Translations under genes and position numbers: made by a program
Part shown: positions 48,964 to 58,481 of the stretch, one piece after another
Numbering within the stretch: position 1 is the first letter of the stretch
Layout of the letters: every line of letters begins with the position of its first letter
Assembly: GCF_900215295.1 (NCBI RefSeq)
Contig: NZ_OCMF01000001.1
Span: 1,178,001-1,242,000, forward strand
Direction of reading: 5' to 3'
DNA: 64,000 nucleotides
Origin: Salinimicrobium sediminis
Lineage (GTDB): Bacteria; Bacteroidota; Bacteroidia; Flavobacteriales; Flavobacteriaceae
Notes under the pieces: model-generated
The model's database searches: none
What the model was told of the DNA's origin: nothing
What the model saw: the letters and a program-made list of their open reading frames with translations, nothing else

Positions 48964-51237
48964 ATGAAAAAGCGAATATTACTCCTGGCTTGCCTTTTTC
49001 CGGTCTTTACGGCGACGGCACAAAAGTCAGATATAAAGAGCTCTGTTAAGGATGTTGAGGCCAAAGTAGATTCTGTGCTCAATATTATGACCCTTGAAGA
49101 AAAAGTGGGTCAAATGGTTCAGTATAGTGGCACCTGGGATCTTACAGGTCCCGCTACCGGAGACCAGAATCAGTTTCGGGAAGAGCAGCTTAAAAAGGGA
49201 CTTGTGGGTTCCATGCTCAACGTTCTCTCTGTTGAGGCAACCCGTGAAGCTCAGAAGATGGTGATGGAGAATTCCCGCATTAAAATTCCTCTCATGTTTG
49301 GTTATGATGTCATTCATGGCTTTAAGACAATTTTCCCCGTGCCACTTGGAGAAACTGCAAGTTGGGATTTGGAAGCGATGGAGGAAACGGCCCGCATCTC
49401 TGCGTTGGAAGCAGCCGCAGACGGTGTGAACTGGACCTTTGCTCCTATGATCGACATTTCCAGGGATGCACGCTGGGGCCGTATTATGGAAGGAGCCGGG
49501 GAAGATCCCTATCTTACCTCCCGTGTTGCCGAAGCCAAAGTAAGAGGATACCAGGGAGAGGATCTGTCTGATCCTGCCAGTATTGCGGCAACCGCCAAAC
49601 ATTTTGCGGGATATGGTTTTGCTGAAGCAGGCCGGGATTATAATACAGTGCATGTGGGAGAAAATGAACTGCACAACACAATTCTACCGCCCTTCAAAGC
49701 CGCAGCCGATGCAGGGGTGGCTACTTTTATGAACTCATTCAATGACATCGACGGAACTCCTTCTACCGGAAACCGGATACTCCAGAGAGAGATCTTAAAA
49801 GGAAATTGGGACTGGGATGGTTTTATCGTTTCAGACTGGGCTTCAATTGCCGAAATGAGAGACCATGGTTATGCCGAAGATCTTACTCATGCTGCCGAAA
49901 TTGCCTTAAAAGCCGGAAGTGATATGGATATGGAAGGCGGTACCTATGAAACCGGTTTGGTAAAACTGGTAGAGGAAGGAAAGCTTGACGAACAATTAAT
50001 TAATGATGCGGTACGAAGGATTTTAAGAGTGAAATTTAAACTTGGCCTTTTTGAAGATCCATACCGCTACTCGAATCCTGAAGCTATCAATAAAATAGAT
50101 AAGGCAGCCCACCGGGAGGTTGCCCGTGATGTAGCTAAGAAGTCAATAGTGCTTCTAAAGAATGAGAAGAACCTGCTTCCGCTTTCTTCTTCAGTAAAGA
50201 ACATTGCGGTTATTGGTCCGCTGGCAGATGATAAGAACACACCTATAGGTAACTGGCGTGCCCAGGGGGAAGCTAATTCCGCAGTTTCTATCCTGGAAGG
50301 AGTAAGGAATGCAGCAGGTAAAAATGTAAAAATTACCTACGAAAAAGGTGCCGATCTTGGCATGGGAGAAAGAAGCTTCCTAAAACCCCTCGAAATAAAT
50401 AAAACCGATAAGTCGGGCTTTAAAGCCGCTGTTGAGGTTGCGAAAAAGGCCGATCTCGTTATTCTTGCCCTTGGAGAAGATGCTTTCCAGAGCGGGGAAG
50501 GAAGAAGCCAGGTGAATATTGGTCTGGCAGGGGTACAAAAAGAACTGATGCAGGAAATCTTTAAGGTGAACAAAAATGTTGTCCTTGTGCTTCAAAACGG
50601 AAGACCACTGGAAATAAGCTGGGCTGCTGAAAACATTCCTGCAATTGTAGTGGCATGGCAGTTGGGTACCGAGAGTGGAAACGCCATTGCCGATGTACTC
50701 TTTGGAAAATATAATCCTTCAGGGAAACTTCCGGTGTCATTCCCGAGAGCTGTTGGTCAGGAGCCGTTGTATTATAATCAAAAGATGACCGGTCGTCCTA
50801 CCAATCCTACAGATGTGACGTATTCGGCATATACCGATGAGGAGAAAACGGCATTGTATCCGTTTGGGTATGGTCTAAGTTACACCATCTTTAAATACGG
50901 GGACCTAAGCTTGTCTTCAAAGGAGATGACACAACAGGGATCTATTAAAGTTACTGTGCCTGTAACAAATGCAGGAAGCATTGCAGGTAAAGAAGTGGTG
51001 CAGTTATACCTGCGCGATCTTGTGGCAAGTACTACCAGGCCGGTGAAGGAATTAAAAGGATTTGAACTCGTACAGCTGCAGCCGGGAGAGACCAAACAGG
51101 TAACTTTTGAGATCACCAATGATTTGTTGGAGTTTTACAATGCCGAAAGGAAATGGACCTCAGAACCGGGAAAATTCCAGGTGATGGTCGGAGGAAATTC
51201 AGCAGATCTTAAAGTTGAAAGCTTTGAACTAAAATAA
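48964..51237 (+). CDS. GH3 beta-glucosidase, periplasmic
   Basis: 757 residues; cleavable signal peptide (~1-20, ATAQ) without lipobox, unlike its neighbour, so soluble periplasmic. Barrel domain with nucleophile Asp291 in IVSDWAS, alpha/beta sandwich (~380-610) and fibronectin-III tail (GKEVVQLYLRD). It is closer to the BglX type than the preceding GH3, so the two probably differ in linkage preference rather than being a recent duplicate. Confidence 0.94.
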   Translation: MKKRILLLACLFPVFTATAQKSDIKSSVKDVEAKVDSVLNIMTLEEKVGQMVQYSGTWDLTGPATGDQNQFREEQLKKGLVGSMLNVLSVEATREAQKMVMENSRIKIPLMFGYDVIHGFKTIFPVPLGETASWDLEAMEETARISALEAAADGVNWTFAPMIDISRDARWGRIMEGAGEDPYLTSRVAEAKVRGYQGEDLSDPASIAATAKHFAGYGFAEAGRDYNTVHVGENELHNTILPPFKAAADAGVATFMNSFNDIDGTPSTGNRILQREILKGNWDWDGFIVSDWASIAEMRDHGYAEDLTHAAEIALKAGSDMDMEGGTYETGLVKLVEEGKLDEQLINDAVRRILRVKFKLGLFEDPYRYSNPEAINKIDKAAHREVARDVAKKSIVLLKNEKNLLPLSSSVKNIAVIGPLADDKNTPIGNWRAQGEANSAVSILEGVRNAAGKNVKITYEKGADLGMGERSFLKPLEINKTDKSGFKAAVEVAKKADLVILALGEDAFQSGEGRSQVNIGLAGVQKELMQEIFKVNKNVVLVLQNGRPLEISWAAENIPAIVVAWQLGTESGNAIADVLFGKYNPSGKLPVSFPRAVGQEPLYYNQKMTGRPTNPTDVTYSAYTDEEKTALYPFGYGLSYTIFKYGDLSLSSKEMTQQGSIKVTVPVTNAGSIAGKEVVQLYLRDLVASTTRPVKELKGFELVQLQPGETKQVTFEITNDLLEFYNAERKWTSEPGKFQVMVGGNSADLKVESFELK

Positions 51238-51302
51238 AAATCAGCTTCCAAAAAGCCATTTTTGGAACCTTTTAAAAACTTAACTTCAAATAAAAAACAG
51301 GC

Positions 51303-52169
51303 ATGAAAAAACAGTTTAAAAATATATTGCTGGGCCTTATGGTCTTTACGGGTGGCAGTTTGCTGGCACAGGAGGCCCATGTAAAGACAGAAAAAGATAC
51401 CCTCTTCTTTGAAGATTTTTCCGGGGACAACCTGAACCGTGAAAAGTGGAATGTAATGGGCACAGATTTCTGGGTGAACAATGAACAACAGATCTATGTT
51501 GATACCTCTGCAACTGTTTTTACTGTAAAAGGTGCCGATGCCGGAGGCGTTGAAAATGCCCTCGTATTAAAAGCGCATTATAGCCCGAATTACATTAATT
51601 ACCGCGGGAATGATTTTGATTTTATCTCCGGAAGGATCAACACCAGGGATAAAGTGATGTTCACCTACGGAACTGCAGCCGCTAGAATGAAATTGCCAAA
51701 AGGTACAGGCTACTGGCCGGCCTTCTGGGCTTTAGGCGGTGGAGACTGGCCCGAAACCGGGGAGATCGATATCATGGAATACGTAGGAGAAACAGATTGG
51801 ATCGGGGTTGCCCTACACGGCCCCGGTTATTCTGGAGAAACTCCGCTGGTGAATAAATATTTCTTTCCCGAAGGAGAGGATGTTACTGACTGGCATATGT
51901 ACTCTGTAGATTGGACCCCTGAAGGATTTGACTTTAGAGTCGATGGCAGGCTGATCTATCGGGTTACAAAACCTATGGTAGAACACTACGGCAAGTGGGC
52001 TTTTGACAACCCGAAGTTCCTTATCCTTAACCTGGCGTTGGGAGGTGCATATCCATACAAAACTAACGGCATCGAAGAACCATATAACGGACTTCCTGAA
52101 AGTACAGTACAACTCATCAAAGATGGAAAAGCCGAAGTGCTTGTAGATTGGGTGTTGATTACTCAATAA
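51303..52169 (+). CDS. GH16 beta-glucanase, exported
   Basis: 288 residues; signal peptide (~1-22, LLAQ). GH16 with GEIDIMEY: nucleophile Glu154, Asp156, acid/base Glu159, and YWPAFWALGG. It has no PKD or lipobox, so it is a second, differently located GH16 of the locus. It is the last gene before the strong terminator at 52190. Confidence 0.92.
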   Translation: MKKQFKNILLGLMVFTGGSLLAQEAHVKTEKDTLFFEDFSGDNLNREKWNVMGTDFWVNNEQQIYVDTSATVFTVKGADAGGVENALVLKAHYSPNYINYRGNDFDFISGRINTRDKVMFTYGTAAARMKLPKGTGYWPAFWALGGGDWPETGEIDIMEYVGETDWIGVALHGPGYSGETPLVNKYFFPEGEDVTDWHMYSVDWTPEGFDFRVDGRLIYRVTKPMVEHYGKWAFDNPKFLILNLALGGAYPYKTNGIEEPYNGLPESTVQLIKDGKAEVLVDWVLITQ

Positions 52170-52189
52170 TAATTCGCAATTAGCCGGAG

Positions 52190-52222
52190 ATCCTCTTCAA
52201 AAATGTCATTTTTGAAGAGGAT
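52190..52222 (+). terminator. Strong terminator of the glucan utilisation operon
   Basis: A perfect 16-bp stem ATCCTCTTCAAAAATG (52190-52205) / CATTTTTGAAGAGGAT (52207-52222), followed by TTTTATTTTT. Its apex contains one copy of the AAAATGNCATTTT motif. Confidence 0.9.
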
Positions 52223-52334
52223 TTTTATTTTTATAATAGTTTCTTTTTGCCCCCGCCACCTTTTCAGGTTTTTAAACCCTGAGAGGGTTCTTCCCGGTCA
52301 AGTCCTGGCTCTTGATTCTGCAAAGCGCAGCGAT

Positions 52335-52784
52335 CTAATTCAAATTTCTTCTTTCAATAAAGAACCTCTTCAGCAGTTCAGATGCTTCCTCCTCTAAAAT
52401 GCCATTTTTCACCTTTGTCCTGGGGTGAAGCTTAGTCCCCATTTTTCTATATCCTCTTTCGGGATCCGATGCTGCGAAGACCAGATTGGAGATCTGACTC
52501 CAGTATAAAGCACCGGCGCACATCTGGCAGGGCTCAAGTGTCACATACATCGTGCAGTCGATGAGGTATTTTCCGCCTAAAAAGTTAGCTGCAGAGGTAA
52601 TAGCCTGCATTTCGGCATGTGCGGTGACATCATTGAGGAGCTCGGTGAGGTTATGTCCGCGGGCGATCACTTGTTGCCTGGCCACAATGACCACGCCTAC
52701 CGGGATCTCTCCTTTTTCATAAGCTAATTGCGCTTCCTCCAGCGCCTTCTTCATAAAATAGCTGTCGTCAAAAACTAATTGCAT
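52335..52784 (-). CDS. tadA: tRNA-specific adenosine deaminase
   Basis: The ATG at 52784 gives 149 residues. Zinc deaminase motifs HAEMQAI (zinc His and proton-shuttle Glu) and PCQMCAGAL (two zinc Cys). TadA converts the wobble adenosine of tRNA-Arg to inosine. The ATG lies 4 nt after a -7 box TATTTTTG, so the message is probably leaderless. It is divergent from dxs. Confidence 0.93.
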   Translation of the reverse strand: MQLVFDDSYFMKKALEEAQLAYEKGEIPVGVVIVARQQVIARGHNLTELLNDVTAHAEMQAITSAANFLGGKYLIDCTMYVTLEPCQMCAGALYWSQISNLVFAASDPERGYRKMGTKLHPRTKVKNGILEEEASELLKRFFIERRNLN

Positions 52785-52787
52785 ATT

Positions 52788-52816
52788 CAAAAATACAATT
52801 TCAAAATGTACCTTTG
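52788..52816. promoter_or_regulatory. Back-to-back promoters of tadA and dxs
   Basis: Minus-strand -7 box TATTTTTG at 52795-52788 for tadA and plus-strand TACCTTTG at 52809-52816 for dxs. Using the spacing seen in the other promoters here (start ~4 nt after the box), tadA starts at its own ATG and dxs about 3 nt before its ATG. Confidence 0.6.
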
Positions 52817-52822
52817 CCTTTC

Positions 52823-54619
52823 ATGGCAAAAAGTCTTCTTGATACTATAAATTCCCCTGCAGATCTGCGAAAAATTGCTCCCGAAAAGCTTCCGCAGCTG
52901 GCAGCCGATTTGCGTAAATTCATCATTGAAATAGTGGCGACCAAAGAAGGCCACCTAGGTGCCAGCCTTGGAGTTGTAGAGCTCACCTTAGCCTTGCATT
53001 ATATCTTTAATACGCCTGAAGATCTGCTTGTGTGGGATGTAGGCCACCAGGCTTACGGACACAAGATCCTTACCGGACGAAGAGATCTTTTTCACACCAA
53101 CCGACAGTTAGGCGGCTTAAGCGGATTTCCAAAAAGGAGCGAAAGCGAGTATGATACTTTTGGCGTTGGACATTCCTCAACAGCAATTTCTGCTGCCCTG
53201 GGAATGGCGTTGGCTTCAAACCTTAAAGGAGAAACCGCGAAGCAGCATATAGCAGTAGTCGGGGATGCCTCCATCTCCAGTGGAATGGCCTTCGAAGGGC
53301 TCAACCACGCCGGGGTTACAGATGCTAACATATTGATCATTCTCAATGACAATGCAATAGGAATTGATCCCAGTGTAGGTGCGCTTAAAAATTACCTTAC
53401 TAAAGCCAGAGTTGGCTATAAACCGAAACAGGATAATATTATTGAAGCCCTCAATTTTAAATACTTTGGACCCGTTGATGGTCATGACCTGGAAAGCCTT
53501 ACAAGTATCCTGGAAGAGTTAAAAGGGATCAAGGGGCCCAAGTTCCTTCACGTCATAACAACAAAGGGGAAAGGACTTAAAAAGGCGGAAGAAGATCAGG
53601 TGAAGTATCATGCCCCGGGGAAATTTGTTCCCGATACAGGAGAATTACTTCCGTATGACACCAAAGGTCTTCCATTAAAGTTTCAGGATGTGTTTGGGCT
53701 CACCTTAGTGGAGCTGGCAGAAAAAAATGAGAAGATCATTGGGATCACGCCGGCAATGCCCACGGGCAGCTCCCTAAAGTACATGATGGATGCCTTTCCC
53801 GAAAGGGCCTTCGATGTAGGGATAGCCGAACAACATGCAGTTACTTTGGCCGCAGGAATGGCCACCCGGGGATTTACGGTTTTTTGCGCCATTTATTCCA
53901 CCTTTCTTCAAAGAGCTTATGACCAGGTGATCCACGATGTGGCGCTTCAGAATTTACCTGTGGTATTTTGTCTTGACCGTGCCGGACTCGTTGGAGAAGA
54001 TGGAGCTACTCATCATGGGGCCTTTGATATTGCTTATCTGCGTTGCATTCCCAACATGACCATCTTTGCTCCCCTGGACGAGGTGGAGCTTAGGAATATG
54101 CTATATTCCGCCCAGGATGGTACTCTAAAAGGCCCTTTAGCAATAAGATATCCTCGCGGGCGTGGCTTTAGAAAAGAGTGGCAACTGCCTTTTGATAAGT
54201 TGTTAATAGGTAAAGGAAGAAAACTGCAGCTGGGTACACTTATTGCGGTTTTAAGCTTCGGTTCTGTTGGAGCTAATGTTAGTGCAGCACTAAAAGATCT
54301 TCCGCAGGGGGAAATTGCCCACTATGATATGAGGTTTGTAAAACCTTTAGATGAGGAGTTGCTTCATGAGGTCATGAAAACATACAAGGCGGTAGTTACT
54401 ATTGAAGACGGAGTGGTAAAAGGCGGGTTTGGTTCTGCAATTATGGAATTTGCCCAGGAGCATCATATCCAGATCCCAATTAGGATGCTGGGATTGCCAG
54501 ACGAATTTATTGACCACGGAAAAGTGGAAGAATTACAAGAAATAGCAAAAATTGACGTTGAGAGTATTAGCAGTTGCCTGTCCAACCTTCTGAAAAAATA
54601 TAAATTACCTGATGCATAA
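52823..54619 (+). CDS. dxs: 1-deoxy-D-xylulose-5-phosphate synthase
   Basis: The ATG at 52823 gives 598 residues, slightly short for DXS but usual in this phylum. Thiamine-diphosphate enzyme: GHLGASLGVVELTLALHY, DVGHQAYGHKILTGR, cofactor motif GDASISSGMAFEGLNHAG, transketolase pyrimidine domain (GIAEQHAVTLAAGMA) and C-terminal domain. It condenses pyruvate and glyceraldehyde 3-phosphate in the first step of the MEP isoprenoid pathway. Its stop overlaps the next gene by 8 nt. Confidence 0.95.
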   Translation: MAKSLLDTINSPADLRKIAPEKLPQLAADLRKFIIEIVATKEGHLGASLGVVELTLALHYIFNTPEDLLVWDVGHQAYGHKILTGRRDLFHTNRQLGGLSGFPKRSESEYDTFGVGHSSTAISAALGMALASNLKGETAKQHIAVVGDASISSGMAFEGLNHAGVTDANILIILNDNAIGIDPSVGALKNYLTKARVGYKPKQDNIIEALNFKYFGPVDGHDLESLTSILEELKGIKGPKFLHVITTKGKGLKKAEEDQVKYHAPGKFVPDTGELLPYDTKGLPLKFQDVFGLTLVELAEKNEKIIGITPAMPTGSSLKYMMDAFPERAFDVGIAEQHAVTLAAGMATRGFTVFCAIYSTFLQRAYDQVIHDVALQNLPVVFCLDRAGLVGEDGATHHGAFDIAYLRCIPNMTIFAPLDEVELRNMLYSAQDGTLKGPLAIRYPRGRGFRKEWQLPFDKLLIGKGRKLQLGTLIAVLSFGSVGANVSAALKDLPQGEIAHYDMRFVKPLDEELLHEVMKTYKAVVTIEDGVVKGGFGSAIMEFAQEHHIQIPIRMLGLPDEFIDHGKVEELQEIAKIDVESISSCLSNLLKKYKLPDA

Positions 54620-55580
54620 GTTTACCCTAAGCCTCCTCTTTTTTCTTTTTAGCCTTACAGGTTTCGCAAAAGTGACTGATACCACGGCTGTAGACACTAT
54701 TAAAGTTGTTAATGAGAAGATCAACTATTGGGAAAATGTGAATAAGGTAGGCTTAAGCCTTAATGAAGTTGCTTTTATCAACTGGAATTCAGGGGGAAAC
54801 AATTCTTTTTCTGCGCTTTTAAATGGGAATTTCGGAAGAAAATATAAAAAGGAACTGCTTAACTGGAATTCAACACTGGTAATAAAATATGGCTTTAATG
54901 CCCAGGAAGGGCGGGAATTAAGAAAGACCGAAGATCAGCTGGAAATAAATTCGAACTTCGGCTATCGCCGGGATTCAGTCTCTAACTGGTACTATTCGGC
55001 AAAATTCAACTTTAACACACAACTTACCTACGGTTACCGCTATCCAAATACAGATTCCCCTATTTCAAAATTTATGGCCCCGGGTTACGCATTTTTGGGT
55101 GTGGGAACAGAATACTCATCACCCGAAGAAGACCTTACGGTGTATATTTCTCCGGTGACAGAGAAGTCTACTTTTGTACTTGATCAAAGGCTGGCCAATG
55201 AGGGCATGTTTGGAGTCACACCGGCTATAAAGGATGAAGAAGGGAATATTATAGAAGAAGGCGAGCGGGTGAGGACCCAATTTGGATTCCTGGTGAGCAG
55301 TGCATTTACCAAACAGATCTTTGATAATATAGGTTTGAATAACAACCTGCGGCTGTATTCGGATTATCTCAATAAATTCGGAAACATTGATATTGACTGG
55401 GAACTCAATCTCGATCTTAAAGTCAATGAATTCGTGCGTGCGAACGTAGGCTCACATCTTAAGTATGATGACGATGTGAAGTTCAAACAAGATCTGGATG
55501 GCGACGGAACTCTAGAAACCGGTGGGCCAAAAATTCAATTTAAGCAATTGCTTGGAGTAGGGCTCGTTTATTCCTTCTGA
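54612..55580 (+). CDS. DUF3078 exported protein
   Basis: 322 residues; signal peptide (~1-19). Typical DUF3078: VNKVGLSLNEVAFINWNSGGNNSFSALLNG, WNSTLVIKYGFN, repeated amphipathic strands and closing LLGVGLVYSF, consistent with an outer-membrane barrel. The function is unknown. It is coupled to dxs by an 8-nt overlap, an arrangement that may simply reflect compact spacing. Confidence 0.85.
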   Translation: MHKFTLSLLFFLFSLTGFAKVTDTTAVDTIKVVNEKINYWENVNKVGLSLNEVAFINWNSGGNNSFSALLNGNFGRKYKKELLNWNSTLVIKYGFNAQEGRELRKTEDQLEINSNFGYRRDSVSNWYYSAKFNFNTQLTYGYRYPNTDSPISKFMAPGYAFLGVGTEYSSPEEDLTVYISPVTEKSTFVLDQRLANEGMFGVTPAIKDEEGNIIEEGERVRTQFGFLVSSAFTKQIFDNIGLNNNLRLYSDYLNKFGNIDIDWELNLDLKVNEFVRANVGSHLKYDDDVKFKQDLDGDGTLETGGPKIQFKQLLGVGLVYSF

Positions 55581-55598
55581 AAAAGTTGATTTTCCAAC

Positions 55599-58430
55599 CT
55601 ATTTTTTGATAAGGGTCTGGACCCTGCTGGAATTTCCGCTTTGTATTCTGAAAAAATAAAGTCCTGAGGCTTCTGTAAAGAGATGGATCTCTTCAGGAAT
55701 ATTGTCTTCAAGATCTAATCGCACAGACTTCACAAGTTTCCCCTGTACATTGTAGATGTAAACTTCTGTCCCGGCTGAAGTTTCGCCCGAAATAATTTTA
55801 TAAGTCCCGTCTGAAATAGTAGGATAAACAGTGATCATATTATCATCTATCACCATTTCTCCCCTCTCTTCAGCCTCTTCCTCAGCCGTCTTGAATTTTC
55901 CCGAAAACATTCCGCGGCCATATGAAGCAGCGTATACTACATTATTACCTTTTTTAAGATCCAGATCGGTGACTTTTACATCGCTCATTCCATTATAGGA
56001 TTGTTTCCAGACAGGAGAATTGGAGCTAAAATTTTCCGTAGCCCAAATCCCAAGTTCTGTCCCTATGATCACTTCCTCCTTATTCAATGGATTGGCAAGG
56101 ATACTAAGCACCGGAAGATCCGGCAGATTTCCCTCCTTACTCACCCAGGTAGGATTGGCTGCTGTGGCATTAGCAGTGTACCACACATTTCTTACTCCGT
56201 AGTTATAGAAGGTCACAAGTAGTTCATCCTCGTTTCTTCCAAATTCTATATCTGAAATGCTGCCTACGAACTGCGAACCTGTAAGCTCTGTCCAGATGGC
56301 ATTGGAGGGTTCGCCGTTGGCATTTTGAACCCGTAAGAGCTTTCCATTGATGAGACCAAGATATACCGTGCTACTTTCTGTGGTATATGGTGAAATACTT
56401 AAGGCGCTTATAGAAACATCCAGTAAAGAATTCGTCAAGGTTCGCCTTCTGGCCACGGGATCATCACTTGTTATTCCGTCATCTCCAATGGAAGTAAGAT
56501 TGGTTAAATTTTCATAGCGGTACAGGGTGCCATCGCGATCTCCGGGTCCATTTGAATAGAGGATATCCAGGTTAGAGTCCAATGCCTGCGGATTAATAAA
56601 AAAGCCATCTCTGTCTTCATTGTTCGCAATTAGGCCGTAATCCCCTTTATCATAATTGTACAACACGATAAGGTCATTATAAACCAGATTGGCGATAAAA
56701 TATTCAGCGTCATCCTGGTCAAAAAATGAATGCGCTCCGTCTCCTCCAAGGATTCCTATCGAAACAGGATCGCCGTTTTGGATCAATTGCGTACCGTTGT
56801 CCTGGGTGCCGCCTAAAAAATAATCTCCGCTGGAGAAAGAGGTAGGAGCAACCGCAATAGAATAGAATTGGGTGGTGATATAGTTGCTTTCAGGAGTAAT
56901 AAAAACATCAGAAGTGCTGGCTGCAGCAAGGTCCCTGGCATAAGAAACTCCACCGTCATGACCAAAGATCGCCTGATTGGTATTTCCGGGCCTGAAACGC
57001 ATCACGTGATGATCTGCATGAACTTCAGAAACCGGAAGTTGATCCAGGTTGGCATTATTAGCCCATTTGGAGATCTGTTCCCAACTCTGTCCGCTGTCTG
57101 TAGAACGAAAAAGATCAATTCCGCCGGCATAAACGATATTATCGTTTGTTGGGTCTGCCTCGATCATAAGATTGTAAAAGGCCTGACCCCGGGCGAAATC
57201 ATCTGCTGGAATATCAAGATCTGCATCATTGGGCTCATTTAATGGCACAATTGAGGCAAAGGCATCTGTGGTGATCCACATCTCGGCCTCTTCAGAAACA
57301 CCTTCAGAAAGGATATAGAATTTTTGCGGATTCGAAGGTGATGCTTCGATCTCTGTTCTGTAGACATTAGGAATGGTGGTAATCAAATTCCAGGAGGTGT
57401 TTTCTCCTTTTTCTCTTTTGAAGATCATTCCTCCTCTAGAATTTTCAACGCCGGGAGAATAGGTGGTTGCAACCCAAATATTTCCGGCTGCGTCTACTTC
57501 AAAGTCATTAAAAGATTCGTCTTCAAGGATCTTATTCCAGTTGTTTCCGCCATCTTTGCTGCCGTAAAGACCTCTGTCGAAAAAACCAAGATAGTTGGTA
57601 GGGTTACGTGCATTTGCATAAAGATGAGTGGAAACCCCGATAAAGATTTCGGTGCTGCTACCATTATCCCAGGCTTCAATATCGTTTATATAGTAGACTC
57701 CCCCAATTATCCTCGCATTCTGACCTGATCCCGGAGTCTTGAATTTCTCCACATCCAGCACTTTTGTCCAGGTATCGCCACCGTCGATCGTTTTATAGAC
57801 TCCTGTCCCAATTACATCACCGCCGGTATACTGTTCTCCGGTTCCCGCATACCAGGTATTGGAATCCCTGGGATCAACTGTGATACAGGAAATATTTAGA
57901 TTTGCCGGCAAACCTTCTGCCTTTTTCCAGGGAGAAGACTCACTGGTAATATTTTCATTGATCCATAAACCACCACTTATCGCACCTGCAAATACTCTTC
58001 TCCCGGTGTCGTCATTGGGATCAAAAAGCAGGACCCTGGTGCGGCCTCCCACGTTGCTGGGGCCACGGGAAACCCATGGATGTGCTTCGCTGTCGCCGGG
58101 AGATTTTATGCTTCCTTTTTTACCTTTTCTTTGCTCAAGTAATTGTTCATGAAGCTCCCGCACTTTGTGAGGTTCAGGATAACCCAGAGCAGGATTCATG
58201 GTCAAATATTCCATCTGCTCATAATATTTATTGGGAGGTAATCCCTTTTGAATTTTTTCAAGTCTGGAAAGCCCCTGGTCTTTTTCGGGCGATTTTGTTT
58301 TAAGAAATTCGGAGTGTTTCTTCCGGATCTCTGAAATATTGGGGGTGGAAATTTCTTCTGAAAGCCTGTAAATGCCAAAAACTGTGGCGAATACCAGCAC
58401 CGGAAGAATAAAATATAATCTTTTGCTCAT
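55599..58430 (-). CDS. T9SS-secreted beta-propeller protein
   Basis: 943 residues; N-terminal signal/anchor (~5-25). Residues ~120-830 hold sortilin/BNR-type propeller repeats (GGLWINEN, SCITVDPRDSNTWYAGTGE, TIDGGDTWTKV, STDSGQSWEQI). Residues ~865-943 are a type A type IX secretion sorting domain (VYPTISDGTYKI, VYIYNVQGKLVKSV, GLYFFRIQSG, LIKK end), cleaved on export and attached to the surface. The role is probably adhesion or a surface hydrolase-like function; no catalytic residues were identified. Convergent with the DUF3078 gene with an 18-nt gap. Confidence 0.88.
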   Translation of the reverse strand: MSKRLYFILPVLVFATVFGIYRLSEEISTPNISEIRKKHSEFLKTKSPEKDQGLSRLEKIQKGLPPNKYYEQMEYLTMNPALGYPEPHKVRELHEQLLEQRKGKKGSIKSPGDSEAHPWVSRGPSNVGGRTRVLLFDPNDDTGRRVFAGAISGGLWINENITSESSPWKKAEGLPANLNISCITVDPRDSNTWYAGTGEQYTGGDVIGTGVYKTIDGGDTWTKVLDVEKFKTPGSGQNARIIGGVYYINDIEAWDNGSSTEIFIGVSTHLYANARNPTNYLGFFDRGLYGSKDGGNNWNKILEDESFNDFEVDAAGNIWVATTYSPGVENSRGGMIFKREKGENTSWNLITTIPNVYRTEIEASPSNPQKFYILSEGVSEEAEMWITTDAFASIVPLNEPNDADLDIPADDFARGQAFYNLMIEADPTNDNIVYAGGIDLFRSTDSGQSWEQISKWANNANLDQLPVSEVHADHHVMRFRPGNTNQAIFGHDGGVSYARDLAAASTSDVFITPESNYITTQFYSIAVAPTSFSSGDYFLGGTQDNGTQLIQNGDPVSIGILGGDGAHSFFDQDDAEYFIANLVYNDLIVLYNYDKGDYGLIANNEDRDGFFINPQALDSNLDILYSNGPGDRDGTLYRYENLTNLTSIGDDGITSDDPVARRRTLTNSLLDVSISALSISPYTTESSTVYLGLINGKLLRVQNANGEPSNAIWTELTGSQFVGSISDIEFGRNEDELLVTFYNYGVRNVWYTANATAANPTWVSKEGNLPDLPVLSILANPLNKEEVIIGTELGIWATENFSSNSPVWKQSYNGMSDVKVTDLDLKKGNNVVYAASYGRGMFSGKFKTAEEEAEERGEMVIDDNMITVYPTISDGTYKIISGETSAGTEVYIYNVQGKLVKSVRLDLEDNIPEEIHLFTEASGLYFFRIQSGNSSRVQTLIKK

Positions 58431-58481
58431 ATAGGGATGTAAACTATTTCCGAAGAAATCAGTCCGGTAAAATACGAAAAA

